64,000 nt of DNA from Amphibacillus jilinensis Y1 (GTDB lineage Bacteria; Bacillota; Bacilli; Bacillales; Amphibacillaceae): the NCBI RefSeq assembly GCF_000306965.1, contig NZ_JH976434.1, forward strand, positions 957,797 through 1,021,796. Direction: 5' to 3'. Numbering within the stretch: the first letter of the stretch is position 1; every line of letters starts with the position of its first letter. The translations under genes and the position numbers were made by a program. Below, piece after piece: positions 29,227-38,131 of the stretch. The notes under the pieces are model-generated. The model saw only the letters and a program-made list of their open reading frames with translations, searched no databases and was not told the DNA's origin.

Positions 29227-30477
29227 ATGGTTTTATCAAATTACGACGAAGACATTAAAAAAATAGCAGATGATATTTATCAAAATCCAGAGTTAGGTTA
29301 TAAAGAAACCAAAACAAAAGCCACAGTTATTAAATTTTTAAAGCAAATAAATCCTAATATTGAATTGGAGTACTTTAGTACAACTGGGTTTAAGACGCGT
29401 TTAGGTAATGCAAAGTCACTTCATATCGCTTTTATTGCTGAACTTGATGCCGTATATGCACCAACGCACTTTAAAGCGGATCCAAGCAATGGTGCCGCTC
29501 ATAACTGCGGGCATTATACCCAAGTCGCTATTGCACTTGCACTATATCAAGAGCTTTTTCAAACAAAAGCATACGAATCATTTGATTATCAGCTATCTTT
29601 TATCTTTGTTCCAGCTGAAGAATATTTAGATTTAGGCTATAGAGAGCAATTACGACATGAAAAAACGATACATCATTACGGTGGAAAACCGGAAGCTATG
29701 CGATTAGGCGTATTTGATGAAATCGATGCGGCCATTTGTGTACATGCAATCGGTGGGGAATTTGAAAAACGTACGATTGAAATAAATTGCGCTTTAGCTG
29801 GGTTTCTTTACAAGAAATATGATTTCCAAGGAGAGGCTTCACATGCTGGCTTTGACCCCTTTTCATCTGTAAATGCCTATAATATATCGACGTTGTTTAA
29901 CACTGCGATTGGACTATCACGACAACAACTTGATGAAAAAGAAATGGTAAGAATTAATCCGATTGTGATCGAATCAGATATGTCAACAAACGTCATACCT
30001 AACCGTATTACCGTTGGTACGGATCTTCGAACACAATCGATAGCATACATGCAGGAAGTCGCCAAACGATTAGACAACGCGGCCTATGGTTCTGCCCAAG
30101 CGTTGAATGGTAAAGTAGCTATTAACACAGAAATGGGATACTTACCTTTCAAACAAGATCGCTATTTATCAAGTTTTGTCGCAGATGCGTTTGATAAAAA
30201 CCATCAGATTGAAGCGTTATTAAATAACAATGCGATTAGTGCAGCAGGCGATATTGGCGATCTTTCTTACATGATCCCATGCATCCAAATCGGCTATAGT
30301 GGCTTCACGGGTACGATTCATGGTGATGATTTTATTGATATTGATCCTGAATTTATATACGGAATTTTTCCAAAATTCTTAAATCAGATCCTTCATGAAA
30401 TGAACGGTGCTATCGACCGAAGTAAATTATATAAAAAGAGTTACAACGATTATTTACAGTTAATTAATCAAATTTAA
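29227..30477 (+). CDS. M20-family metallopeptidase/amidohydrolase
   Basis: Metal-dependent amidohydrolase of 416 aa with AELDAVY, AHNCGHYTQ and VPAEEYLDLGYR motifs in place of the usual HACGHD and EE-GGA blocks, and a GEASHAGFDPF lid segment. It belongs to the peptidase M20 superfamily but to a branch distinct from the 18449 gene. ATG 29227 follows AAAGGAGGGG. Two membrane-protein genes follow directly, suggesting that the operon imports an acylated amino acid or peptide and cleaves it. Confidence 0.85.
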   Translation: MVLSNYDEDIKKIADDIYQNPELGYKETKTKATVIKFLKQINPNIELEYFSTTGFKTRLGNAKSLHIAFIAELDAVYAPTHFKADPSNGAAHNCGHYTQVAIALALYQELFQTKAYESFDYQLSFIFVPAEEYLDLGYREQLRHEKTIHHYGGKPEAMRLGVFDEIDAAICVHAIGGEFEKRTIEINCALAGFLYKKYDFQGEASHAGFDPFSSVNAYNISTLFNTAIGLSRQQLDEKEMVRINPIVIESDMSTNVIPNRITVGTDLRTQSIAYMQEVAKRLDNAAYGSAQALNGKVAINTEMGYLPFKQDRYLSSFVADAFDKNHQIEALLNNNAISAAGDIGDLSYMIPCIQIGYSGFTGTIHGDDFIDIDPEFIYGIFPKFLNQILHEMNGAIDRSKLYKKSYNDYLQLINQI

Positions 30478-30501
30478 GAAAAAAGCAAAGGGGCTAAACA
30501 G

Positions 30502-31293
30502 ATGAAACGTCAATTAATTTTTTTATTATTATTTGTTCTTTTTGTTATTACAACAGCTGAATGGATTGGGTTCCAAAACATTACGATTGGGGCCATCACC
30601 ATTACGTTGCTGCCACTTGTATTTGCCATTTTAATTACCATGGTATTGGGGATGAAACTTTTCAGACAAGGGTTTATGAAACAAATTTATAGCAAAGCAA
30701 ACGTTAGTTTTGCCAGTAAGTATCTTATCTTCATTATGCTACCTTTAATGGCGAGATACGGAGCAGATGTGGCTCCACAAATTAATGATATTCTTCAAGT
30801 GGGCTGGGTTTTTATCATTCAAGATTTAGGTAATCTAGGAACGGTTCTTATTGGTTTACCTATCGCGGTGTTTATTGGACTTCGTCGCGAAGCTATTGGG
30901 GCTACCTTAGGGATTGGACGAGAGGGTGAACTCGCTTATATATCAGAGAAGTATACATTAGAATCCAAAGAAGGGCGTGGCGTACTATCGATTTATATCA
31001 TCGGTACACTTTTTGGCGCATTATTTTTTAGTATTTTCGCTCCTATTTTACTCGATATTGGCTTGCGACCAGAAGCTTTAGCAATGGCATCCGGTGTCGG
31101 CTCGAGCAGCATGATGACCGGGGCTTCATCAACCTTAGTCGCACGATTACCTGAAATGGAAAGTACTATTCTCTCTTATGCTGCAGCGAGTCAATTATTA
31201 ACAAGTTTCTTAGGCACTTTCACGATGATCTTTCTTGCTGTTCCGCTTCAGCGATTTATGTATAAAATCTTAGTCAGAGGTGATCAATCATGA
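30502..31293 (+). CDS. DUF3100-like membrane protein
   Basis: Integral membrane protein of 263 aa with about eight helices. Conserved-looking loops are LRREAIGATLGIGREGELAY and ASGVGSSSMMTGASSTLVA, as in DUF3100 proteins that neighbour M20 peptidases. It starts 24 bp after the peptidase gene and overlaps the next membrane gene by four bases. Probable transporter half; substrate unknown. Confidence 0.78.
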   Translation: MKRQLIFLLLFVLFVITTAEWIGFQNITIGAITITLLPLVFAILITMVLGMKLFRQGFMKQIYSKANVSFASKYLIFIMLPLMARYGADVAPQINDILQVGWVFIIQDLGNLGTVLIGLPIAVFIGLRREAIGATLGIGREGELAYISEKYTLESKEGRGVLSIYIIGTLFGALFFSIFAPILLDIGLRPEALAMASGVGSSSMMTGASSTLVARLPEMESTILSYAAASQLLTSFLGTFTMIFLAVPLQRFMYKILVRGDQS

Positions 31294-31781
31294 CCGAAAA
31301 ACAAGGGCTACCTTCATACGTTAAATATGCACTCATTCTATTATTAAGTATCACACTGATTCTCTTTACACAAAGTATTAAACTCGTTTTTAATCCAGCT
31401 AGCACACCGGTTAATGGCATGACGATTGCAGGACTTGCAAGCTTGTGGATCTTCTCTGTCATCGGTATTGGGATATCCCAACTTCTTAGTAAAACGAATA
31501 TTGCAATACTGAAGAATTTCCCTATACTTGGTTGGGTTTCCATCACTTCGCTTGTCATGTGTCTTATCTTTGATTTTTTCGTAACCGCTATTCAAGCTGT
31601 TGACTTTCTGTCGATAACAACTCCTATTTTGACTTTTGCTGGTATTTCAGTAGCTGATCGCCTGGTTGATTTGAGAAAGACCTCTTGGAAGGTTGCGATT
31701 GTAGCGATCTTTGTATTTATTGGTACCTATTTAGGAAGTGCGTTACTTGCCCAATTCGGATTAATGGTATCAGGAAATTGA
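31290..31781 (+). CDS. Membrane protein, likely partner of the DUF3100-like protein
   Basis: 163 aa with about five helices and no soluble domain. The start ATG overlaps the preceding stop (ATGA), so the two are translationally coupled and probably form one transporter. No family name is offered with confidence. It is the last gene of the M20 operon, followed by a terminator. Confidence 0.75.
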   Translation: MTEKQGLPSYVKYALILLLSITLILFTQSIKLVFNPASTPVNGMTIAGLASLWIFSVIGIGISQLLSKTNIAILKNFPILGWVSITSLVMCLIFDFFVTAIQAVDFLSITTPILTFAGISVADRLVDLRKTSWKVAIVAIFVFIGTYLGSALLAQFGLMVSGN

Positions 31782-31867
31782 GCGAACGACGCCCACCACT
31801 TACCCCCTTTGCGGTTTGCTTGATGCGGGGGCTTCTTTCGGAAGTGCGTTAAATAAAGATGAGAAAC

Positions 31868-31905
31868 AACAGTCAGGCATTCTTAATGTGCCTGACTGTT
31901 TATCT
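31868..31905 (+). terminator. Terminator of the M20/DUF3100 operon
   Basis: AACAGTCAGGCA (31868-31879) pairs perfectly with TGCCTGACTGTT (31889-31900), then a T-rich run. A second GC-rich hairpin (CCCCC/GGGGG) lies at 31804-31832. Confidence 0.85.
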
Positions 31906-32036
31906 TTATCACAGATAACCATCCGTTCAACGCTCGCCTCAAGCAAATCTATTAAGGCGAGAGTTAACAGACGCTCATGTCCTAATCCAATCCGCGGGGA
32001 AAGAGCGAACACACCACTGATTGAAGGTTCAATTTA
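31905..32036 (-). repeat. Repeat family R, copy R4
   Basis: Minus orientation. It starts TTGAACCTTCAATCAGTGG and ends GGTTATCTGTGATAAAG. The second stem reads CTCGCCT / AGGCGAG: both arms differ together from the CCCGCCT / AGGCGGG of R5, a compensatory change. Together with the preceding terminator and 32037-32144 it accounts for the 360-bp gap. Confidence 0.85.
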
Positions 32037-32144
32037 TTTAATGATCATCGCGTAGCATTCATTATAACGGTGCAAGGCTTAGGCTTGTTTTCTGTTATTC
32101 AAGTAATCCTTAATGATCTATTAGTAAACAGGTATGAACGTTGA

Positions 32145-33500
32145 TCACGCAGCACCCACACCCTGTTCTTCTTTCACTAATTTTTTATCGTATGCTTTAA
32201 TAAATGGATAATAAATAAGGAAAGCCGCCGCCACACATATAAATGCCACAATTGCTGCGCGCCAATCTCCGCCTGTACCTATATATGCACCAATCCCTAC
32301 AGGTGATGGCCAAGGTAACAACGCAATGATCGGATTAATCCATTCTAGTGTAATCGCAAAGTAGGCGATTGATGCACTTACCATCGGTGCTAAGAAAAAT
32401 GGAATCGCTAAAAACGGGTTATAAATTAACGGGAGACCGAAAATAATTGGTTCATTGATATTAAATAGCGCAGGAACCATTGCTGCTTTTCCAATCGCTT
32501 TTAATTGTTCAGATCGAGCTAAGAACGCAATAAACAACGTAAGTACTAATGTTGCACCTGAGCCACCTACTGTAACATAAGCATTGTTAAACTCACCAGC
32601 TAGTGGAATATTGGCACCGGCAGCATTTGCTGCTAAATTCGAAAGTGTAATCGGCGTAATTAAAGCAAAAATAATATTGGCACCGTGAATCCCGACCAAC
32701 CATAGCGCATGTACTAAAAAATAGATAACCATAATACCAAGCCACGTATTAGTGAGATTGGTTACAAAACCAAATGGCACCTGAATAATTTGGAATACAT
32801 CTGTGTTAAAGACGACAAGCATACCATTAATAATTAGCACAACAAATGCTACAATAAATGCAGGAATTAACGCTGTAAAAGCACGCGAGACACCTGGAGG
32901 AACTTCTTCTGGCAACTTAATCACCCAGTTTTTACTGACACATAGCTTATATAAATTAACTGCAATGATCGCCATTATAATCCCAGTAAAAATACCAACT
33001 GTACCTAAACGTTCAACACCATCAGCCCCAATTCGCCAACCATTAATAATATTTGTTTCTCCCGTTATTTCACTGACACGCGTCACTACACCATTTTCAA
33101 ATATCAGTTCAGGAATAGTCATAAAGAAAGCAAACATTGATAGAAGTGCACCATTTAATCCACTCATATTTAAATCTTCTTCTTCAGCAATGATTTTGGC
33201 ATACTCATAACCTAAACTAATATTAAAATATAACGCTAATAAACCCATAGTTGTGGCATTAGCTAACATATATAAATCACTGAATCTAAAAAAAGATGCA
33301 TTGAAAAAGTTCTCCAAGAATGGAAAGGTTAAGGGTAAGACATTAAAGACTAAAAACATAGACCCTACAATGGTAAAGGGTATTGATGCCATACCGGCAC
33401 CCATAATGCCACGAACGACTTTATACTGCGCAACCTTACCTAATGGTCCCATTAGATATTTTTCTAACATACCGAATAATTTATTATTTTCACTCCCCAT
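32145..33500 (-). CDS. PTS lactose/cellobiose-family permease subunit EIIC
   Basis: Membrane channel of a PTS importer, about 451 aa from ATG 33500 (a GTG at 33509 is an alternative). It has about ten helices; family hallmarks are FNINEPIIFGLPLIYNPFLAIPF and the ALWLVGIHGANI motif. It is the last gene of the operon IIB, regulator, IIA, 168-aa membrane protein, IIC. The start overlaps the preceding gene. The sugar is probably a beta-linked disaccharide such as cellobiose or chitobiose, inferred from family only. Confidence 0.92.
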   Translation of the reverse strand: MGSENNKLFGMLEKYLMGPLGKVAQYKVVRGIMGAGMASIPFTIVGSMFLVFNVLPLTFPFLENFFNASFFRFSDLYMLANATTMGLLALYFNISLGYEYAKIIAEEEDLNMSGLNGALLSMFAFFMTIPELIFENGVVTRVSEITGETNIINGWRIGADGVERLGTVGIFTGIIMAIIAVNLYKLCVSKNWVIKLPEEVPPGVSRAFTALIPAFIVAFVVLIINGMLVVFNTDVFQIIQVPFGFVTNLTNTWLGIMVIYFLVHALWLVGIHGANIIFALITPITLSNLAANAAGANIPLAGEFNNAYVTVGGSGATLVLTLFIAFLARSEQLKAIGKAAMVPALFNINEPIIFGLPLIYNPFLAIPFFLAPMVSASIAYFAITLEWINPIIALLPWPSPVGIGAYIGTGGDWRAAIVAFICVAAAFLIYYPFIKAYDKKLVKEEQGVGAA

Positions 33501-33996
33501 ATGACTCACTCGCTTTCATTGATTTTTTAAAGTCGAGAAACAGCTTATATCCACGATCATGATTTAGTTGAATAGCTTTTATCTTTTTCAAACAAAGTAA
33601 ACTTAACATCATTCCTATGATTAAGATCGCAACGGTTCCTAATACACCATGCAAATTGACATTCATAAATGGAAAGGCGATGGTAAACGTAGGCGAATAA
33701 AAAGATAAACTGATTAAAAAGCCATTAGCTACTAATTGAGCAACAAAATAAAGAGACGTCATTTTAAGAGTGACACCCTCTGGTTGACTATATAATTTAA
33801 ATAACTCTTGTATCGGTAATAAAGCTAAGAAAAGCATGATTAACGGGAGCATCATCACAACTGATCGACTAGGCAACATAAAAATAAACCAATTCAAATT
33901 AGCGAAGAAAAAACCAGCTATCGTATAGCGTAATAAAATATAGCGATTGTACTTCATATGTTTAAGAGCCATCTTTTGTCTAGCTCCCATGGTCAT
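33490..33996 (-). CDS. Four-helix membrane protein in the PTS operon
   Basis: 168 aa with about four helices (two at 25-62, two at 80-135) and a charged C-terminal tail. I do not recognise a named family. It overlaps IIA by four bases and IIC by about eleven, so it is tightly coupled to both. It could be an accessory subunit of the permease. Minus-strand start ATG 33996 follows AAGGAGCG. Confidence 0.75.
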   Translation of the reverse strand: MTMGARQKMALKHMKYNRYILLRYTIAGFFFANLNWFIFMLPSRSVVMMLPLIMLFLALLPIQELFKLYSQPEGVTLKMTSLYFVAQLVANGFLISLSFYSPTFTIAFPFMNVNLHGVLGTVAILIIGMMLSLLCLKKIKAIQLNHDRGYKLFLDFKKSMKASESYGE

Positions 33997-34316
33997 CGCT
34001 CCTTTTCTAATTTTTGATACAAGATCATCATTTCTAATGCGACTTCCCTTAATGTCATTGTTGTCATTAGATGATCTTGGGCATGTACCATAATCACCTC
34101 TATCTTAATTTCTACACCATTCGCGTACTCATGTAATAAGTGGGTTTGAATGCTATGCGCTTTAACTAAACTGTCATTTGCTTGTTCTAGTTTCGTTCGC
34201 GCCTCGATAAAATCCTCCTCTCTCATCGCCTTAAATCCTTCATGGACTAAGGTGCGCGCTTCACCACTATTTAAAATGATTTGAAATGCAATTTCTTGAA
34301 TTTTTGTTGAATCCAT
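33993..34316 (-). CDS. PTS lactose/cellobiose-family EIIA
   Basis: Cytoplasmic phosphocarrier of 107 aa, the usual LacF/CelC length. The phosphorylated His78 lies in IMVHAQDHLMT, exactly where the family has it. N-terminal helices carry EIAFQIILNSGEAR. It passes phosphate from HPr to the IIB encoded at 36346. It lies 12 bp downstream of the regulator gene. Confidence 0.93.
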   Translation of the reverse strand: MDSTKIQEIAFQIILNSGEARTLVHEGFKAMREEDFIEARTKLEQANDSLVKAHSIQTHLLHEYANGVEIKIEVIMVHAQDHLMTTMTLREVALEMMILYQKLEKER

Positions 34317-34328
34317 TTTAAATCCCCT

Positions 34329-36335
34329 TCACTCTGTTAATTGTAAAATAAGTTTATGTCTAAAACTGGTAAAATCTTTCGACTCAATAAGCGGTTGAAG
34401 CTTATCGTTATCTTCAATAAGGGGTAACAGCATTTTACTTACCTCATCCAATTGATGCTGCCCTAAGCGATCAGGAAGCATGAGCATGGTTAGTTTTATA
34501 TGTTCATACTTCCCATCCCAACTTATCCCTTTCGGAGTGATTAATATCGCAACGCACGGTTGATGGCACACTCCTTCTAACGGATGAGGGATAGCTACAT
34601 AGTCTGAGAACACAACACTGCTAAAGCGTTCTCTAAGTTTGAGCTGTCTTTTCAAAAAAGGTATATTAATACTCTGGTCGAATTTGATGCTCTGATTAAT
34701 TAACAATTCAATCGCTTCTTCTCGGTCTGTCACTTGTTCCGAAATCATAAATAATTCTGAATCAAAATACCTATCTATCAATGGGATGACGCATTTTGAA
34801 TCAGTCCCTAATGATGGATTGGTGTTCTTTATCATCGTTGTATGTGCACCTATCGCCTGATTAATGGCTTTGATATCTTTATCATTTAAAAGTACACTCA
34901 CATTGACAACAGGAATCTTAAAAACAACATTGGATAAATCAATAGATGATACAATCAAATCGATGTTTTTTAATGATAAATCGTTGATCTGATAATAACT
35001 AATGACATCAACAATATTTAATTTTGATCGAAATTCATTTTCCAAGCGCACTTTTAACATTTGTGAACTACCTAAACCCGTCGCACAGATGACGAGTGTA
35101 TCCTTTTTTTCCACGGCAATATTTCTCTCCATTGCTGCAATGACATGCAAAGAAATATATGCCCACTCATCATCAGAAATCGCAAATTGATTTAAGCCAG
35201 CCATTTCAGAAAAGTGTTTCTTCGTTAATTCAAAAGCAGCCGAGTATTTTGCTTTAATCTCATCCAATAATGGATTAGCTAAATCATTATTGTTTTTCAG
35301 ACGCGTTAAGAAGGGCGAAAAATGATCAATTAATCCATTCAGTAAAATCTGGTCTTCAGAAAGAGGCAACCCAGATTCTGTTTCCATTCGTCTCAGTATA
35401 GCTATAATTTTGTCTTTTATCGTTTGTGTTTCAGCATCAATTGCACTAAAGTCACTCTTTGAGCGTTTATTTTTTAAATGAAGAGCAATATTGTAGATCT
35501 CTTCATCAGGTAATTCTAGAGATGACCGCTTCCGCAAGCGATTGACTATTTTGATAGCAGCCTTATATTCATTTACGTTACTTTCCGGATCAAATGAGGG
35601 ATCAAAATTTATTTGATACCCTTCTTCCACCCTCTTTAAGGCTAGAGCAATATGTGTGACGATATTTAAAATGACTGTATCACTTAATGTTAAATTAGCA
35701 CTTCGACATTCATCTATAACTATCAATAAGATTTCTTCTGAACTAATCGTAGTTAATAACTTGGATATTTCACCAAGAGATCTCAAATTATTCTGTAAAC
35801 GTTCAACAAAAAAGTAATTCATAATAAAATGACGTTTTTTCTGTTCTTCTCCAGTGATGTAGATCCCTATTTTTTTACTTGTTTTCAAGGCTAAATCATA
35901 GGGCGTTAACTGTCTGTTTATGTCTTTTAAATCATTGAGTAACGTAGAGTGGGAAATCGCCAATTCAATGAGAATCTCATCGATAGAAAAGGCTTCATCT
36001 TCAAAGAATATCTTTTTTAAAATCACATACTGACGGTCTTTAGATTGTTCAATTGACGTAATATCAATTTTTTCCTCTAACGCCTGCTTATTTCGGTGAT
36101 AAAAAGCCATGTATGCTTTTTGATCATGGACTTTAAGCATAAACCCATGTCCCGGCACAGATAAAACCTCCGCAACTTCATCGTCAAGCCAACTATTAAG
36201 TTGTTTAATATATTTACGGGCTGTTTTTTCTGTTACACCTAAATAATGAGCAATGGTTTTACTTTTTAAATAATGAGCATCGTGTTGATTGAAAAAATCT
36301 AAAATTGATAATTCTTTTTGATTGAGCACATTCAT
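34329..36335 (-). CDS. PRD-containing transcription activator with EIIB- and EIIA-like domains (LicR/ManR type)
   Basis: PTS-controlled activator, about 668 aa from ATG 36335 behind AAAAGG. Domains in order: HTH pair at 1-100 (HYLKSKTIAHYLGVTEKTAR), PRD1 at about 180-280, PRD2 at about 290-400 (ISDDEWAYISLHVIAAMER), EIIB-like with Cys in VICATGLGSSQMLKVRL at about 405-490, and EIIA-type C-terminus at about 525-668 with His in FSDYVAIPHPLEG. It sits inside the operon between IIB and IIA, so it is probably autoregulatory. Phosphorylation by the cognate IIB should report sugar availability. Confidence 0.92.
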   Translation of the reverse strand: MNVLNQKELSILDFFNQHDAHYLKSKTIAHYLGVTEKTARKYIKQLNSWLDDEVAEVLSVPGHGFMLKVHDQKAYMAFYHRNKQALEEKIDITSIEQSKDRQYVILKKIFFEDEAFSIDEILIELAISHSTLLNDLKDINRQLTPYDLALKTSKKIGIYITGEEQKKRHFIMNYFFVERLQNNLRSLGEISKLLTTISSEEILLIVIDECRSANLTLSDTVILNIVTHIALALKRVEEGYQINFDPSFDPESNVNEYKAAIKIVNRLRKRSSLELPDEEIYNIALHLKNKRSKSDFSAIDAETQTIKDKIIAILRRMETESGLPLSEDQILLNGLIDHFSPFLTRLKNNNDLANPLLDEIKAKYSAAFELTKKHFSEMAGLNQFAISDDEWAYISLHVIAAMERNIAVEKKDTLVICATGLGSSQMLKVRLENEFRSKLNIVDVISYYQINDLSLKNIDLIVSSIDLSNVVFKIPVVNVSVLLNDKDIKAINQAIGAHTTMIKNTNPSLGTDSKCVIPLIDRYFDSELFMISEQVTDREEAIELLINQSIKFDQSINIPFLKRQLKLRERFSSVVFSDYVAIPHPLEGVCHQPCVAILITPKGISWDGKYEHIKLTMLMLPDRLGQHQLDEVSKMLLPLIEDNDKLQPLIESKDFTSFRHKLILQLTE

Positions 36336-36345
36336 CCAACCTTTT

Positions 36346-36660
36346 TTAGATATTATCTTCAACTAATTTTGCCATTTTTTCAATGCCTATTAGAATCGGA
36401 ACATATGCTTGAGGTGGAATATTTACAATCGGCTTTCCAGTTTTATTAGCTGCTTTTTCAAGACTATTAAAATACATTTTTGTTTGTGGGCTGACTAAAT
36501 AGAGATCAAACGCATCTTTTTCTATCATCTTAGCTCCTTGTGCTTGGCTAGTTGCATCCAATTCAATTTCCTGGCCTTGACTTTGTAAATAATCTGTTGT
36601 TTTTTTGGCAATTAAAGATGAAGACATACCGCCTGCACAAATGATTAAAGCTTTTTTCAT
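36346..36660 (-). CDS. PTS lactose/cellobiose-family EIIB
   Basis: Phosphotransfer protein of 104 aa with the N-terminal MKKALIICAGGMSSSLIAKK and phosphorylated Cys8. It is the first gene of the minus-strand PTS operon, ATG 36660 behind AGGAGGAG. A cre-like site lies about 45 bp upstream. Confidence 0.93.
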   Translation of the reverse strand: MKKALIICAGGMSSSLIAKKTTDYLQSQGQEIELDATSQAQGAKMIEKDAFDLYLVSPQTKMYFNSLEKAANKTGKPIVNIPPQAYVPILIGIEKMAKLVEDNI

Positions 36661-36701
36661 TATCTTTCTCCTCCTTATCTTTGGGTTAACTCCACCATAA
36701 A

Positions 36702-36716
36702 ATAAAGCGCTTACAA
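36702..36716 (-). promoter_or_regulatory. cre-like site before the PTS operon
   Basis: On the minus strand TTGTAAGCGCTTTAT matches the CcpA consensus WTGNAANCGNWNNCW at all fixed positions but one. The location suggests glucose repression of the operon. Confidence 0.6.
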
Positions 36717-36882
36717 TTAATAGCTAACAATTTACCGTTGCGTAACGGTCTTCTCTTAGAATATGTTCAGTTAATCATTGCTGCAAAAAATAATCTTCCT
36801 GTATAGCTTTTAAAAAATGACACAAACTAAAACCGTTCCCATACATATGCAAAATTAATTAATATTAAATGAGGTGTAGCGA

Positions 36883-37788
36883 ATGATTTTCGACTGTATT
36901 ATTGTAGGTGGTGGACCAGCCGGACTAAATGCGGCGCTTGTGTTAGGGAGAGCAAGACGAAAAGCAATAATATTTGATGACAAACAACCAAGGAATTTTA
37001 TCACCCATGCTTCTCACGGTTTTATTACTAGGGATGGCATTTCACCCAAAGGATTCAGAAATTTAGCACAGCTAGATATTGATAATTATCCATCAATTGA
37101 ACGAAAAGACGAAACCATCGTTAGTATCACGCCAACCGATTCAACCTGCTTTACTTTAAAAACAACCGATGGACAAACCTATACTAGTAAAACGGTTATT
37201 TTAGCTACCGGCCTAAAAGAAACTTTACCTAACATAAATGGGATTAGCGATTACTATGGTGAAAGTCTATTTAGCTGTCCTTATTGCAATGGTTGGGAAC
37301 TAAGAGATCAACCACTCGTATTAATCTCTGAAAAGCAAGATGCAGGCCATATGGCAAAGCTTATTTACCAATGGAGTAAAGACTTAATCGTCTGTACCAA
37401 TGGAACCAATAACTTACCAAAGGCAGATGAACAAAGCTTGAAAAATAAGGGGATTAAAATCCAAAAAGATCAGATTATTAATTTAGTTGGTGCAAAGGGA
37501 CAATTAGAAAAGCTTATTTTTAAAAGTGGGATAGAGCTCAATAGGAATGGCGGTTTCGTTTCAACTGACCCAAAACAGCCAAATGCATTAGCCGTTGAAT
37601 TAGGTTGTCAATTAAATGAAGATGGTGGCGTAGTCGTTGATCAATTAGGCCGGACAAACATTGATGGCATCTATGCTGCAGGTGATCGTGCCATTGTCAA
37701 TCCGGCAAAATTAATCATCGCTGCTGCTCATGGTGTTCGTGCAGCGATGGGGGTTAACAGTGATTTAACGACAGCATGCTTTCAATAA
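36883..37788 (+). CDS. Thioredoxin-reductase-like NAD(P)/FAD oxidoreductase
   Basis: Flavoprotein of 301 aa with an N-terminal FAD motif IIVGGGPAGLNAALVLGRARRK, here split as IIVGGGPAGL and NAALVLGRAR. A redox pair lies in FSCPYCNGW at about 133-136, and the C-terminal FAD contact is GIYAAGDRAI. The NAD(P)-binding Gly motif is weak (VLISEKQDAGHM). It resembles the YumC-unlike, single-domain reductases related to TrxB rather than TrxB itself. The stop codon TAA merges with repeat R5. Confidence 0.87.
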   Translation: MIFDCIIVGGGPAGLNAALVLGRARRKAIIFDDKQPRNFITHASHGFITRDGISPKGFRNLAQLDIDNYPSIERKDETIVSITPTDSTCFTLKTTDGQTYTSKTVILATGLKETLPNINGISDYYGESLFSCPYCNGWELRDQPLVLISEKQDAGHMAKLIYQWSKDLIVCTNGTNNLPKADEQSLKNKGIKIQKDQIINLVGAKGQLEKLIFKSGIELNRNGGFVSTDPKQPNALAVELGCQLNEDGGVVVDQLGRTNIDGIYAAGDRAIVNPAKLIIAAAHGVRAAMGVNSDLTTACFQ

Positions 37789-37935
37789 AATGAACCTTCA
37801 GTCAGTGAGCGTTTCCCTAACTGATTGGTAGTGAATCGATCAAGACATGAACGTCCGTAAAACACCCGCCTAAATAGGTTTACTCAACACTCTCGTTTTA
37901 GGCGGGCGCTTTATGGATCGTTCTCTGTGAAAAAT
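37787..37935 (+). repeat. Repeat family R, copy R5
   Basis: It starts AAAATGAACCTTCAGTCAGTG and ends TCGTTCTCTGTGAAAAAT. The second stem is long and nearly perfect: CCCGCCTAAA / TTTTAGGCGGG. Its first bases overlap the stop codon of the preceding flavoprotein gene. The following 37936-38131 shows no gene. Confidence 0.85.
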
Positions 37936-38131
37936 TACGCGTTAACCTTAATCAAACATTGGAAAGTAGCAGTCTTGGTATTGCATAGCTTCATTCCACA
38001 TCGCTCTTGACTTCGGTATAATCATTCGATCTTTTCATTTTGATAAATGATAGTTGAACTTCTAAACCAGATGCCAAATAGCACATCCAATCCTCATCCT
38101 TCTATTCATAAGATAATCGTTGCAGATCCGA

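Noticed and set aside
31816..32055. Plus-strand 79-aa frame
   Set aside because: It overlaps a terminator and repeat R4; no ribosome site and no protein-like composition.
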